Assembly: GCA_030668045.1 (NCBI GenBank)
Contig: DAOUUR010000006.1
Coordinates: forward strand, 1 to 17,388
Direction of reading: 5' to 3'
Length of the DNA: 17,388 nucleotides
Source: a bacterium
GTDB lineage: Bacteria > Zixibacteria > MSB-5A5 > GN15 > FEB-12
The notes under the pieces are model-generated. The model searched no databases, was not told the origin of the DNA, and was given only the letters and a program-made list of their open reading frames with translations. A program made the position numbers and the translations under genes. Shown here piece by piece: positions 5,458-12,579 of this stretch. Numbering within the stretch: the first letter of the stretch is position 1; each line of letters opens with the position of its first letter.

Positions 5458-8202
5458 TCAATTCTCCGGCTTTTTCCCGGCAGAGGCCAGCACGTAATCA
5501 TCAGTCCGAAAATAGAGCGAACAGGCCCGCCGGATCGACGCTACCGTTACCGTCTGCAGCCCGTCCAGCAGCTTCTGATCATAACCGAGACCACGACCCA
5601 GATAATTATCAACCGCCTGATAGTAGGCCTGATTAACGCGCATTAGCTTCGATCGCATCAGCCTGCCCCATATCTGGTTACGGGCCTTGGCGATCTCCGC
5701 CACCGTCGGACCATCGAGTTTCAGCTTTTCAATCTCCAGCATTATACCATCGACCGCCTGTTGGTATGTTTCCGGCGAAGTCCCTATCGCACTATAGTAC
5801 CAGCCAAAATCACGGTCAAACTGATACCCCGCCCCTACGGAATAAGCGAGCCCCTGCTTTTCCCGCAGGTTGAGATAGAGACGATTTGAGAGGATACTTG
5901 AAGCTATGGCAATCGAAGCATAGTCCTGCGCCGCCGAGGCCGGTAACGCTCCCCCCAGTCTGACCCAAATTTGCTCCTTGTCGAGTTCCTGATGTGCTGT
6001 CTTAACTCCAGAAACCGGGTCGGGTGGAGCGGCTCTCTTATGCTCCTCCTTGCTTGCCGTTAGCGATCCAAAGCGATCTGTCACCCAGCCCATTACCTGC
6101 TCAACCGACCGGCTGGTGGCAATCGAGAGGATCATGTTCTCCGGCGCGTAGATGTAAGCATGATGCGCCTTCAGATCCTCGGGGGATATCGTCCCGATGC
6201 TTCGCGGCGATCCCATGACAGGTTCGGCGTAGGCCTTGCTTTCAAATAACGTCGCATAGAAGAGATCGCGGGCGACTTTTGATGGTGACCCGGCGGCCCT
6301 GCCCAGTACTCCCATCATCTGCCCACGGACTTTTTCCACCTGGGTCGGATCGAACGCAGGCTGCAGCACCATCTCGGAAAACAGATCAAAACCTTCCTCT
6401 GCGAACTCGTCGATAGTAGCAAACTTCATGAAAGAGAAACGGCGGGTTGTGTAATGATCATCAAACGGTATCCACGGGTTATCTGTCAGGGTGACTTCAG
6501 CGCCGATCTTTGCCAGATCGCGAACCAACGTCTCGGCATCGCGAGTGATTGTTCCCTTTTCAATACACCGATTCACCAGATCGGTAATACCGGCCTGCCC
6601 GGGTGATTCGTGAGCCGAACGACCTTTCCCCAGAATGCTGAGGGCAAAGACACGAGAGTCGGGCGATGATTTGATAATCACGGTCAGGCCGTTCTCCAGT
6701 GTTTCCTGATGATACTCCGCTCTGTCCTCAATCTCAAAAATGACTTCGTCGGTAGCCGGATACGTGAAGTCGCACTCCTTGCCGAGATCATGAGTCGGGA
6801 ATTCTGTACTGTCGAAATACGCCACTATTTCATCGGCCTTACCTGTCTCGGGTGCGAAGGCAATCTCCGTTTCGCCCGCCGGTCGTACAACCGTCACCAC
6901 GTACGCTGGATCATCAAACCAGCGACCAGCCGCCTGCTGACACTGGTCCCACGTGACGGCCTGCAGATTGTCGCCGTACTTGCCTATAAAATCCCACCCC
7001 CCGGCTGCTACTAGTGGTGCAATCAGGAAACCGTAATAGTGCAATTTCTCGGAGTTGTAAATCTCTTCGCACCGCGCGCTGACTCTTAGACCTTCGATAG
7101 CATCGGCATCGGCCTGATAAGTCGAAAGCGTTTTCAAGACGTGCAACACGGTATCGACAATACGATCCCGATTCTCGGCCGCCTCCGATATGACCGAAAC
7201 CTCCACCCGCGAGAACTCCTCCCGGGGTACCAGATTGATCGAAACTTCACTGGCCAGCGGATCGGCTCCACCTTTCAGGGCCAACCAGAGCGGTGATATC
7301 TCATCCATAGTCAAGTACTTGGTCAGTAGATCTACTGCAAAGAAATCGGCTTGGTCAATTTTGGGTGCATTGAATGAAAAATCGATATAGGTCGATGGAA
7401 CCGCCGCGACCGTATCAAAACGATTCTGCCCCTCTATCGTCGCGTTGAATGTCAGGTCAGCCTGCCCGGAGGCCATGTCGGTTGGGTTTTCGATCCCACC
7501 AAATACCCGCTGTATCATCGCTTTCATACTGTCGGTCTGGAAATCGCCGACCACCAGTATCGACATATTTGCCGGGACATAGTTTCGTCGCCAGTAATCA
7601 ATCACCGCCGCCCTCGGAATATTCTCGATAAAGGGCGCATACCCGAGCACCGGACGCGCATATGGTGTCCCCGCAAAAGCCTTTGCTGAGTAGAATTTCT
7701 CGGCAGCCGCGCCGGGAGAATCGGCAGCGGAGCTAATCTCCTCAAGGACGACCTTCCTCTCTTTGGCCAATTCCTCCTCAGGAATGGTAGAGCAGAAAAG
7801 CATGTCAGCCTGAACGGCTAATCCATATTCGACATATTGGCTCGGAAGAAGGCACAGATATGCGGTCAGTTCCTTGCGCGTAAAAGCGTTAATATATCCC
7901 CCCAGATCGCGGACCGACTGATCGAGCTCCAGCCGACCAAGATGAGTGGTGCCGTCGAAGAGCAAATGCTCCAAAAAGTGCGTGATTCCATTCTCGTATT
8001 GGGATTCAAATTTGCTACCTGATTTAACGAAGATAATACTGGCCGCTAACGGGGCTGAATGGTTCTCCCTGAGGACAACCTCCATCCCGTTGTCCAGTTC
8101 ATAGTACGTTTCTGTGCTGGCGACACTCGCAACGCAAAGGGCCGTCAATAGTATGAAAACCGGTACAACAGTTCTGAAAATGGAGGGACCTGAACGGAAC
8201 AT
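5458..8202 (-). CDS. Secreted M16 family zinc metallopeptidase, fused two-domain form
   Basis: Exported protease of 914 residues with two M16 halves, an arrangement like pitrilysin or a fused processing-peptidase pair. An N-terminal signal peptide (hydrophobic 11-27, likely cut after VAS near residue 29) points to the periplasm or outside. The first half carries the inverted zinc motif HFLEH (His75, Glu78, His79) and the downstream ligand region ERKVVLEEI (probable ligand Glu155), so it should be catalytic. The second half, about 490-914, has no HxxEH at the equivalent place (AGITDLVNRCIEKGT) but retains the substrate-binding Arg/Tyr pair in LREKQGLAYSVG (Arg780, Tyr787). That is the expected active/inactive division. 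Its natural substrate is unknown; short unfolded peptides are typical. The start is supported by an AAAGGAG ribosome site at 8215-8209. Confidence 0.93.
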   Translation of the reverse strand: MFRSGPSIFRTVVPVFILLTALCVASVASTETYYELDNGMEVVLRENHSAPLAASIIFVKSGSKFESQYENGITHFLEHLLFDGTTHLGRLELDQSVRDLGGYINAFTRKELTAYLCLLPSQYVEYGLAVQADMLFCSTIPEEELAKERKVVLEEISSAADSPGAAAEKFYSAKAFAGTPYARPVLGYAPFIENIPRAAVIDYWRRNYVPANMSILVVGDFQTDSMKAMIQRVFGGIENPTDMASGQADLTFNATIEGQNRFDTVAAVPSTYIDFSFNAPKIDQADFFAVDLLTKYLTMDEISPLWLALKGGADPLASEVSINLVPREEFSRVEVSVISEAAENRDRIVDTVLHVLKTLSTYQADADAIEGLRVSARCEEIYNSEKLHYYGFLIAPLVAAGGWDFIGKYGDNLQAVTWDQCQQAAGRWFDDPAYVVTVVRPAGETEIAFAPETGKADEIVAYFDSTEFPTHDLGKECDFTYPATDEVIFEIEDRAEYHQETLENGLTVIIKSSPDSRVFALSILGKGRSAHESPGQAGITDLVNRCIEKGTITRDAETLVRDLAKIGAEVTLTDNPWIPFDDHYTTRRFSFMKFATIDEFAEEGFDLFSEMVLQPAFDPTQVEKVRGQMMGVLGRAAGSPSKVARDLFYATLFESKAYAEPVMGSPRSIGTISPEDLKAHHAYIYAPENMILSIATSRSVEQVMGWVTDRFGSLTASKEEHKRAAPPDPVSGVKTAHQELDKEQIWVRLGGALPASAAQDYASIAIASSILSNRLYLNLREKQGLAYSVGAGYQFDRDFGWYYSAIGTSPETYQQAVDGIMLEIEKLKLDGPTVAEIAKARNQIWGRLMRSKLMRVNQAYYQAVDNYLGRGLGYDQKLLDGLQTVTVASIRRACSLYFRTDDYVLASAGKKPEN

Positions 8203-8208
8203 GATTTT

Positions 8209-8215
8209 CTCCTTT
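8209..8215 (-). promoter_or_regulatory. Strong ribosome binding site of the M16 peptidase
   Basis: AAAGGAG on the minus strand, six bases before ATG 8202. It confirms the chosen start and predicts efficient translation. Confidence 0.75.
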
Positions 8216-8271
8216 ATTGGACAATTGGGACACTGAACATGCTGAGTTCTTATCTACATATAGTACAATCG

Positions 8272-8302
8272 ATTATATATCATGTCAAAGTAGTCGTGTC
8301 AA
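8272..8302 (-). promoter_or_regulatory. Probable promoter(s) of the M16 peptidase
   Basis: On the minus strand a perfect TTGACA (8302-8297) precedes a perfect TATAAT (8277-8272) with a 19-bp spacer, or TATATA (8279-8274) with the ideal 17 bp. A second perfect TTGACA (8288-8283) lies 14 bp further on, with TACTAT (8265-8260) after 17 bp. Two overlapping promoters are therefore possible. The leader to ATG 8202 would be roughly 50-65 nt. Confidence 0.6.
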
Positions 8303-8360
8303 GCTTATGCGAATTTGTCAGACAGGACTTAAATCCTTCCGCAAAAAGCCGAGAATTGAA

Positions 8361-8388
8361 TTGACAGAATCGAAGTCGGTACTATATT
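8361..8388 (+). promoter_or_regulatory. Probable promoter for the small exported protein and secDF
   Basis: A perfect TTGACA (8361-8366) and TATATT (8383-8388, 5 of 6 positions) are separated by 16 bp. Transcription would start near 8395, only about ten bases before ATG 8405, so the first message would be nearly leaderless. This fits the absence of a ribosome binding site in front of that ATG. Confidence 0.6.
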
Positions 8389-8404
8389 CGACTTATCTTT
8401 TAAT

Positions 8405-8848
8405 ATGAAGAAACTGCTCAAAATATCGCTTCAGGCCGCAAGAACAGCCGTTGTCATACTGGCTGTCATGGCGATAGTTGTCTCCGGAGCCGGAGCCGCT
8501 CACCGTGTATGTGCTGATAGCAAGCTGGCTGTTGAGGTAGTCGATGAGAACCCATCCGATGTCCGTCTGGTAGCAGGTCCTCCCGATCCGGATAAAGCGC
8601 CCGAGCAGATGAGTCCTGATGGCAAACCGACAACCGAACAACCGGCAAGACTCGTACTCCCGGCTCTGTCGAAATATTCCAATCAGGACGACCGTTCTAA
8701 ATATGGCCGGGGAATCAGTGTTGTCTCGATCTCTTCGTTCAGCGACGCAAAGAGCAATTATCAGATTTCAACATCGACCAACCTCGTGTCCTCCGATCTG
8801 GGCAAACAGTTCACATTGGTCGGTGCGCGCCCTTCCGGCACCAGTTAG
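8405..8848 (+). CDS. Small exported protein of unknown function
   Basis: Protein of 147 residues that I do not recognise. Visible features: a basic N-terminus (MKKLLK), a hydrophobic stretch at about 14-31, and a plausible signal peptidase I site after AGAA (residue 32); one cysteine, Cys36, follows but no lipobox is present. The predicted mature part is polar, with a Pro/Asp-rich segment (about 58-80, GPPDPDK...) and a Ser/Thr-rich end (SISSFSDAKSNYQISTSTN). No catalytic motif is seen. There is no ribosome binding site, but a good promoter ends just upstream. It lies 93 bases before secD in the same direction and may be co-transcribed with it. The exported-protein features and promoter argue for a real gene; start and function remain uncertain. 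Confidence 0.6.
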   Translation: MKKLLKISLQAARTAVVILAVMAIVVSGAGAAHRVCADSKLAVEVVDENPSDVRLVAGPPDPDKAPEQMSPDGKPTTEQPARLVLPALSKYSNQDDRSKYGRGISVVSISSFSDAKSNYQISTSTNLVSSDLGKQFTLVGARPSGTS

Positions 8849-8866
8849 TAGTATCCCTCCCCTGTG

Positions 8867-8884
8867 CGTCCCACGTTCGGGACG
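8867..8884 (+). other. Small hairpin between the exported-protein gene and secD
   Basis: CGTCCC (8867-8872) and GGGACG (8879-8884) form a perfect 6-bp stem with a 6-base loop. No run of T follows, so it is not a convincing intrinsic terminator. It could stabilise a 3' end, act as a weak attenuator, or be chance. Confidence 0.35.
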
Positions 8885-8941
8885 AGATTATCCTTCGACA
8901 ACAAAATAATAGAAACAATAAATCAATAGAAAGGGTTGTAA

Positions 8942-10672
8942 ATGCCCAAAAGCAATTGGCGCATCATTGTCACACTGATTTTAGTCGTTCTGGGGCTTAT
9001 TGCCTTCTGGAACACCTTTCAGCTGTGGACAATGAGCGAAGATGACAAGCAGGCTCTCCAAGAAAGCGATCCGGGTGCCCTGCTTCAACTGCAGCAAAAA
9101 GCGATACGTCTCGGGCTCGATCTTCAGGGAGGAATTCATGTTGTCCTTCGAGTGAAGATGGAGGAACTGGATGCCGGTGCCCGGGAAGAAGCGGTTGATC
9201 GTGCGATGCAGATCATTCGCAATCGTATCGACGGTCTGGGTGTAGCCGAGCCGGTTATCCTCAAGCAGGGCAACGACCGGATCGTTGTTGACCTTCCCGG
9301 TTACACCGATGCTGACCGGGCCGAACAGTTGATCGGCCAGATGGCTGTCCTGGAATTCAAGATGATGGAGACCCAGGCCAACTCCACTCTCCTGGCCAAC
9401 AAAATTGACTCAGCCATCGCAGCGTATGAAAAAACTCGCGCCGGCACCGATACGGTTTCAGAAGAAGCAGCTGGGACCGAATCGGAAACTGCCGATGCCG
9501 AACCGACCGAAGAGAACTCCGAGAACATCCTGGCGGACCTTCTTAGCGGCGACAGCACTGTTGATACCTCCGACCTTTTTGCCTTCGACGAAGAATACGG
9601 ACTTGATCAGGAAGAACTTCCGTTCACCAGTCGGATGGAGAATGTTCTTTATTCTCAGGAGACTAATACCTCCTGGCCGGGCTTTGCGGTGGCCAAAACA
9701 GACCGTGAACTTTTTAACCGCTGGCTGAACCTTCCTGAGGTGCAGGCCGTTATTCCGATCGACGTTCAGTGGTGCTGGTCAACCCGACCCGACATCAGAA
9801 ACAGTCGCGAAATCTATTACATCTATCTTGTCAAGCGCAAGGTCATGTTTGTCGGTAAGTACCTGCAGAATATCTCACCCGGTCGCGACAGCTACGGAGG
9901 TTTGACTGTAAACTTCTCGCTTACCGGTGAAGGCAGTTCGCGGTTCGCGCAGCTAACCGGCGCCAACATCAACAAACCGCTGGCTATTGTCATCGATAAC
10001 AAAGTCGAATCAGCGCCGTTTATCGATTCCAAGATTCGCGGTCGTGGTTTGATCCGAATGGGTTCCTCAGCCTCGATGGAAAACGCTCGCAACCTTGAGA
10101 TTGTGCTTAAGGCGGGTGCGCTTCCAGCCCCGGTGGAATTCATCGAAAAGAACGTGGTAGGGGCATCGCTTGGTGCCGATTCGATCAGCAAAGGGTTCAC
10201 CTCGTCGCTGATAGGTCTGCTACTGGTACTGGTTTTTATCGGTATCTACTATCGTATCTCCGGTCTGATTGCCGATGTCGGCCTGATCTTTAACATCTTC
10301 TTCCTGCTCTCTATCATGGCCGGACTGGGAGCCACGCTGACAATGCCCGGTATTGCCGGAATCATCCTGACTATCGGTATCTCGGTTGATGCCAACATTC
10401 TGATTTTCGAGCGAATCCGCGAAGAACTCCGAACCGGCAAGACTGTCCGAGCTTCCATTGACGCCGGATACCAGCGTGCTTTCGTTGCTATTTTTGATTC
10501 GCACGTAACAACTCTGATCACCGCCGGTGCCCTCTTCATTCTCGGCTCCGGACCGATCAAAGGTTTCGCCGTTACGCTCTTCTGGGGTGTAACGATATCC
10601 CTGTACACGGCCTATGTCATAACCAAACAGGTTTTTGACATTCGTAAGGCCTACCGAACCCTGAGCATATAG
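8942..10672 (+). CDS. secD: Protein translocase subunit SecD
   Basis: Membrane subunit of the SecDF complex, which uses the proton gradient to pull exported proteins through SecYEG on the outer face of the membrane. It has 576 residues: one N-terminal helix (about 7-26), a large exported domain, then five C-terminal helices. Signatures are LGLDLQGGIHVVL (DLQGG 60-64), ALPAPVEFIEKNVVGASLGADS (about 393-414, the junction into the membrane part) and GISVDANILIFERIREE with the proton-relay aspartate Asp483. An acidic, low-complexity stretch at about 165-225 (rich in Glu, Asp, Thr, Ser) interrupts the first exported domain. ATG 8942 has AAGGG six bases upstream. secF begins 15 bases after the stop. 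No yajC is adjacent. Confidence 0.97.
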   Translation: MPKSNWRIIVTLILVVLGLIAFWNTFQLWTMSEDDKQALQESDPGALLQLQQKAIRLGLDLQGGIHVVLRVKMEELDAGAREEAVDRAMQIIRNRIDGLGVAEPVILKQGNDRIVVDLPGYTDADRAEQLIGQMAVLEFKMMETQANSTLLANKIDSAIAAYEKTRAGTDTVSEEAAGTESETADAEPTEENSENILADLLSGDSTVDTSDLFAFDEEYGLDQEELPFTSRMENVLYSQETNTSWPGFAVAKTDRELFNRWLNLPEVQAVIPIDVQWCWSTRPDIRNSREIYYIYLVKRKVMFVGKYLQNISPGRDSYGGLTVNFSLTGEGSSRFAQLTGANINKPLAIVIDNKVESAPFIDSKIRGRGLIRMGSSASMENARNLEIVLKAGALPAPVEFIEKNVVGASLGADSISKGFTSSLIGLLLVLVFIGIYYRISGLIADVGLIFNIFFLLSIMAGLGATLTMPGIAGIILTIGISVDANILIFERIREELRTGKTVRASIDAGYQRAFVAIFDSHVTTLITAGALFILGSGPIKGFAVTLFWGVTISLYTAYVITKQVFDIRKAYRTLSI

Positions 10673-10687
10673 TAAGGATGATGATCA

Positions 10688-11614
10688 ATGTTTAGAATAA
10701 TAGGTGAAACAAACATCGACTTCATCGGCGTTCGCAAGATAGCTTTTGTCATATCAGCGGCGCTGGTGGTGCTCGGGGCGGTGGCTTTTGTTATGATTGC
10801 CACAGGCAAGGCCAACCTCGGGATCGATTTCGCCGGTGGTGTCATGGTGACTGGCTACTTCGAAGAGCCGGTAAGTATTGACGCCCTTCGGATGGCGGTC
10901 GGTACCGATTTTCCGGATGCTCAGATCACCGAGCTGACTGATTTCGAAAAGGCCAATGCCTTTATCGTCAAAACGAAAAGGCCGGGAACAGAAGGCGAAG
11001 GTGAAGAACGCCTCAATCGCTTTTACGGTATCCTCAGCGAGAAATTCAGCGGCAATGACTTCACTATGGTTTCCGAGCATGTTATCGGACCGGCTGTCGG
11101 TGAATCGTTGCGTAGCGATGCCCAGAAGGCAATTCTTCTCTCGCTCCTCGGAATCATCCTCTACATCTGGATCCGATTTGACTTCCGCTCTGGTGTAGCT
11201 GCGACAATCGCAACTTTCCACGATGTTCTCGCCGTGATGGGGATAATATATATCCTCAACCTCGAGTTCGATCTGCTTATTGTAACCGCGCTATTGACCC
11301 TGGCCGGTTATTCTCTCACAGACACGGTGGTCGTTTTTGATCGTATTCGAGAGAACCTGAAGAAATATCGGGGCAAGGGTGAATTCGCCGGAGCCGTGAA
11401 CTCTTCAATCAACGAGGTTATTTCACGCACCTTGAACACATCTCTGACCGTCCTGCTCGTGGTCGGCCCGCTGTTCTTTTTCGGTGGTGAAGTGCTCCGT
11501 AATTTCTCGCTGGCTCTGATCCTTGGTGTCGTTGTCGGAACATACAGTTCCGTATTTGTCGCCTCGCCGATCGTGGTAGAGTGGGAATCTCGCAGTCCCA
11601 AGCGGTTCAAGTAG
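10688..11614 (+). CDS. secF: Protein translocase subunit SecF
   Basis: Partner of SecD in the late-stage export motor, 308 residues, the usual size. It has an N-terminal helix (about 18-38), the exported-domain motif LGIDFAGG (44-51) and five C-terminal helices with SLTDTVVVFDRIREN (209-223; Asp212 is the proton-path aspartate equivalent) and SINEVISRTLNTSLTVLL. The start has AAGGA at 10674-10678, nine bases upstream; two earlier ATGs (10678, 10681) are out of frame. The short gap to secD indicates one transcript, and the hairpin after the stop probably ends it. SecD and SecF are fused in many bacteria but separate here. Confidence 0.97.
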   Translation: MFRIIGETNIDFIGVRKIAFVISAALVVLGAVAFVMIATGKANLGIDFAGGVMVTGYFEEPVSIDALRMAVGTDFPDAQITELTDFEKANAFIVKTKRPGTEGEGEERLNRFYGILSEKFSGNDFTMVSEHVIGPAVGESLRSDAQKAILLSLLGIILYIWIRFDFRSGVAATIATFHDVLAVMGIIYILNLEFDLLIVTALLTLAGYSLTDTVVVFDRIRENLKKYRGKGEFAGAVNSSINEVISRTLNTSLTVLLVVGPLFFFGGEVLRNFSLALILGVVVGTYSSVFVASPIVVEWESRSPKRFK

Positions 11615-11637
11615 AATCGCATTGCAATAAACATTAC

Positions 11638-11666
11638 GAGGCGACGGGTCAAGACCCTGTCGCCTC
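11638..11666 (+). terminator. Strong hairpin, probable terminator after secF
   Basis: GAGGCGAC plus GGGTC (11638-11650) pairs with GACCC, a bulged T, and GTCGCCTC (11653-11666), giving about 12-13 bp of mostly GC stem with a very small loop. The following bases (TTCAATAT) are only weakly T-rich, so it is an imperfect intrinsic terminator or an RNA 3'-end protecting stem. Confidence 0.6.
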
Positions 11667-11733
11667 TTCAATATGACCGTCCACAGGGCGTACTTTTTCG
11701 CGTCGGGTTGGCCGTTTCGATAGTATAAAAACT

Positions 11734-12480
11734 ATGACGATGAAATCCACACGGCTTACAATTCTCATCAGTCTCATAGCCATTGCGATGTGGCTTCCCA
11801 CCTCGGGGTCCGCGCAAGGTGATCCGGTCCGGCAGTTGAACCGAACGGCCAGATCAACCCTGACACCAAAAGCCGCCGACAGCCCGTCTTCGCTGAAAGT
11901 AGCCCGCCTGCATTATTCGGGTGGGGGCGACTGGTACTGGGGTGGTTCGGCGTTACCGAATTTCCTGAAGTACGTCAACGATAACTCCGATTTCCCGGTC
12001 GACACAAACGAATACCAGGTTGAGATTACCGACCCGTCCCTTTTCAAGTACCCTTTCCTCTTCGCTACCGGTCACGGTGTAATCAGTTTCAGCACCGAAG
12101 AGAAGGAACGCCTGCGCCAGTATCTGGCCGCCGGTGGGTTCCTCTTTGTCAATGATTCCTATGGCATGGACGTTTCGTTCCGAAAGGAGATGGCCTCTCT
12201 TTTCCCCGAGCGAGAGATCGTGGAACTACCGTTTGACCATCCGATCTACCATTGCTTCCATGACTTCCCGAATGGTCCGCCCAAGATTCACGAGCATGAC
12301 AACAATCCACCGCGCGGGTATGCGATCATTGTCAATGACCGCGTGGTTCTGTACTTCCTGGTTGAATCAGACATTGGCGATGGCTGGGAGGATCAACAGG
12401 TACACAACGACCCGCCGGAGAAACGCCATGAAGCGTTCCGGATGGGGTTGAACATACTGACCTATGCTACGTTATATTGA
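11734..12480 (+). CDS. Exported DUF4159 domain protein
   Basis: Exported protein of 248 residues with a signal peptide (hydrophobic about 8-22, cut after GSA near residue 27). The mature part from about 55 is a DUF4159 domain: ARLHYSGGGDWYWG (57-70), FATGHGVISFS (110-120), LRQYLAAGGFLFVNDSYG (127-144) and YFLVESDIGDGWED (207-220). The fold is thought to resemble glutamine-amidotransferase-like domains, but no enzymatic activity is established and I see no catalytic Cys-His pair of that type. The start could be ATG 11734 or ATG 11740; no ribosome binding site helps to choose. DUF4159 genes are often found with MoxR, DUF58 and DUF4175 genes, and the next gene fits that pattern. Confidence 0.88.
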   Translation: MTMKSTRLTILISLIAIAMWLPTSGSAQGDPVRQLNRTARSTLTPKAADSPSSLKVARLHYSGGGDWYWGGSALPNFLKYVNDNSDFPVDTNEYQVEITDPSLFKYPFLFATGHGVISFSTEEKERLRQYLAAGGFLFVNDSYGMDVSFRKEMASLFPEREIVELPFDHPIYHCFHDFPNGPPKIHEHDNNPPRGYAIIVNDRVVLYFLVESDIGDGWEDQQVHNDPPEKRHEAFRMGLNILTYATLY

Positions 12481-12565
12481 GGGTAGGTCTCATTGCCAGA
12501 AGTACTTGCCGGTTTTTACACAACCGCCGATAAACGAAAGATAATCGAGATTACACGAACCTGAC

Positions 12566-12579
12566 AGCAGCAGGCTGCT
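12566..12579 (+). other. Small inverted repeat touching the start codon of the DUF4175-like gene
   Basis: AGCAG (12566-12570) and CTGCT (12575-12579) can pair across a CAGG loop, immediately before ATG 12580, where a ribosome binding site would be expected and none is clear. It may affect initiation of the large downstream protein, or be chance. Confidence 0.3.

Noticed and set aside
8217..8408. A 63-residue plus-strand frame in the divergent gap
   Set aside because: It covers the promoter region of both neighbours, overlaps the next start, has no ribosome binding site and does not look like a protein.
11724..11729. TATAAA before the DUF4159 gene as a -10 box
   Set aside because: No acceptable -35 box lies 16-18 bp upstream, and the box is almost against the start codon.
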